Shown in pieces: positions 6,551 to 6,717 of a stretch of DNA of 6,717 bases. Location: contig QQUM01000070.1 of the NCBI GenBank assembly GCA_008501545.1, forward strand, positions 1-6,717, written 5' to 3'. The DNA comes from Calditrichota bacterium (lineage in GTDB: Bacteria > Zhuqueibacterota > Zhuqueibacteria > Zhuqueibacterales > Geothermadaptataceae). A model generated the notes under the pieces. It had not been told where the DNA came from, made no database searches, and was given only the letters and a program-made list of their open reading frames with translations. Numbering within the stretch: position 1 is the stretch's first letter; each line of letters opens with the position of its first letter. A program made the position numbers and the translations under genes.

Positions 6551-6652
6551 CTACCTCGGTTTCCTGGTGCACAGGGTTGCATGTTTACAGCATTTAAAAA
6601 GAATAGCAGTGCGAACAAGTAAATTATTCCTGGTGCAAGTCGATAAATTCAT
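6551..6652 (-). CDS. Possible 33-residue small ORF ahead of the protease-barrel gene
   Basis: An ATG at 6652 follows GGAGAAGG at a sensible distance and opens 33 codons that end in TAG three bases before the protease-barrel ATG. The peptide begins MNLSTCTRNN, is rich in Cys (five) and Arg/Lys, and has a short hydrophobic patch (LLVRTAILF). I recognise no family. Its start overlaps the stop of the preceding open frame as TAATG. It could be a leader peptide that couples translation, a small protein, or chance reading through an untranslated leader. The unusual composition argues against a conserved protein. Confidence 0.25.
   Translation of the reverse strand: MNLSTCTRNNLLVRTAILFKCCKHATLCTRKPR
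6554..6557 (-). promoter_or_regulatory. Ribosome binding site that fixes the start of the protease-barrel gene
   Basis: GAGG on the minus strand lies six bases before the ATG at 6547 and only three bases before the in-frame TTG at 6550. The spacing favours the ATG. Confidence 0.7.
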
Positions 6653-6717
6653 TAACCTTCTCCACCTAAAGAATTAAGAAATAATGACGTAATTCTGTTG
6701 ATTTCATCGACTTTTCT
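6652..6717 (-). CDS. Possible C-terminal tail of an upstream gene, cut by the window edge
   Basis: One minus-strand frame is open from the right edge for 21 codons (beginning RKVDEINRIT, ending GGEG) to a TAA at 6652-6654. The residues look protein-like, but a second frame is also open for 16 codons here, so the call is weak. If real, an upstream gene ends about 105 bases before the protease-barrel gene and may share its transcript. Confidence 0.25.
   Translation of the reverse strand, partial: RKVDEINRITSLFLNSLGGEG

Noticed and set aside
6638..6714. Imperfect inverted repeat built on AGTCGAT...TCA near the right edge
   Set aside because: The arms match imperfectly over about 14 bases and are nearly 50 bases apart in AT-rich sequence. 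This is not distinguishable from chance at this length.

Overview
The window comes from a Gram-negative (diderm) bacterium of moderate GC. Evidence for an outer membrane is an Omp85-like beta-barrel ending in Phe, a lipoprotein with a lipobox, and two Sec signal peptides ending in A-Q. The mix of peptidase MA-like, TolB/PD40, PQQ-propeller and PEGA proteins suits the wider FCB group and its neighbours (for example KSB1, Calditrichota, Ignavibacteria). That placement is inferred from protein style, not from a marker gene. All five convincing genes lie on the minus strand, so transcription runs from high to low coordinates.

From right to left, 6551-6717 is a leader with no recognisable gene. 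It may hold the last 21 codons of an upstream gene and a 33-codon small ORF chained to it by a TAATG overlap. Next is a 967-residue secreted protein (3644-6547) with a metalloprotease-like N-terminus (HELVH), a TolB/PD40 propeller and a C-terminal outer-membrane barrel. One base later starts a PQQ-propeller lipoprotein resembling BamB (2464-3642). Two bases after that comes a signal-peptide protein with two PEGA domains and two hydrophobic C-terminal segments (1640-2461). These three genes form a tightly coupled envelope operon. The arrangement suggests one machine spanning periplasm and outer membrane, but no member matches a characterised system by sight.

After a 73-bp gap is a 232-residue histidine-kinase-like protein (868-1566). 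It keeps the phosphoacceptor H-box but has lost most ATP-binding motifs, has no sensor domain, and may be a phosphotransfer protein of the ChpT/Spo0B type. A 262-bp intergenic stretch (606-867) carries two candidate promoters and a short perfect inverted repeat. It leads into the first 199 codons of a sodium:solute symporter (SSS family), which runs off the left edge.

No tRNA, rRNA, CRISPR array, insertion sequence or strong intrinsic terminator was seen. The most notable features are the protease-propeller-barrel fusion with its dedicated BamB-like partner and the degenerate kinase.
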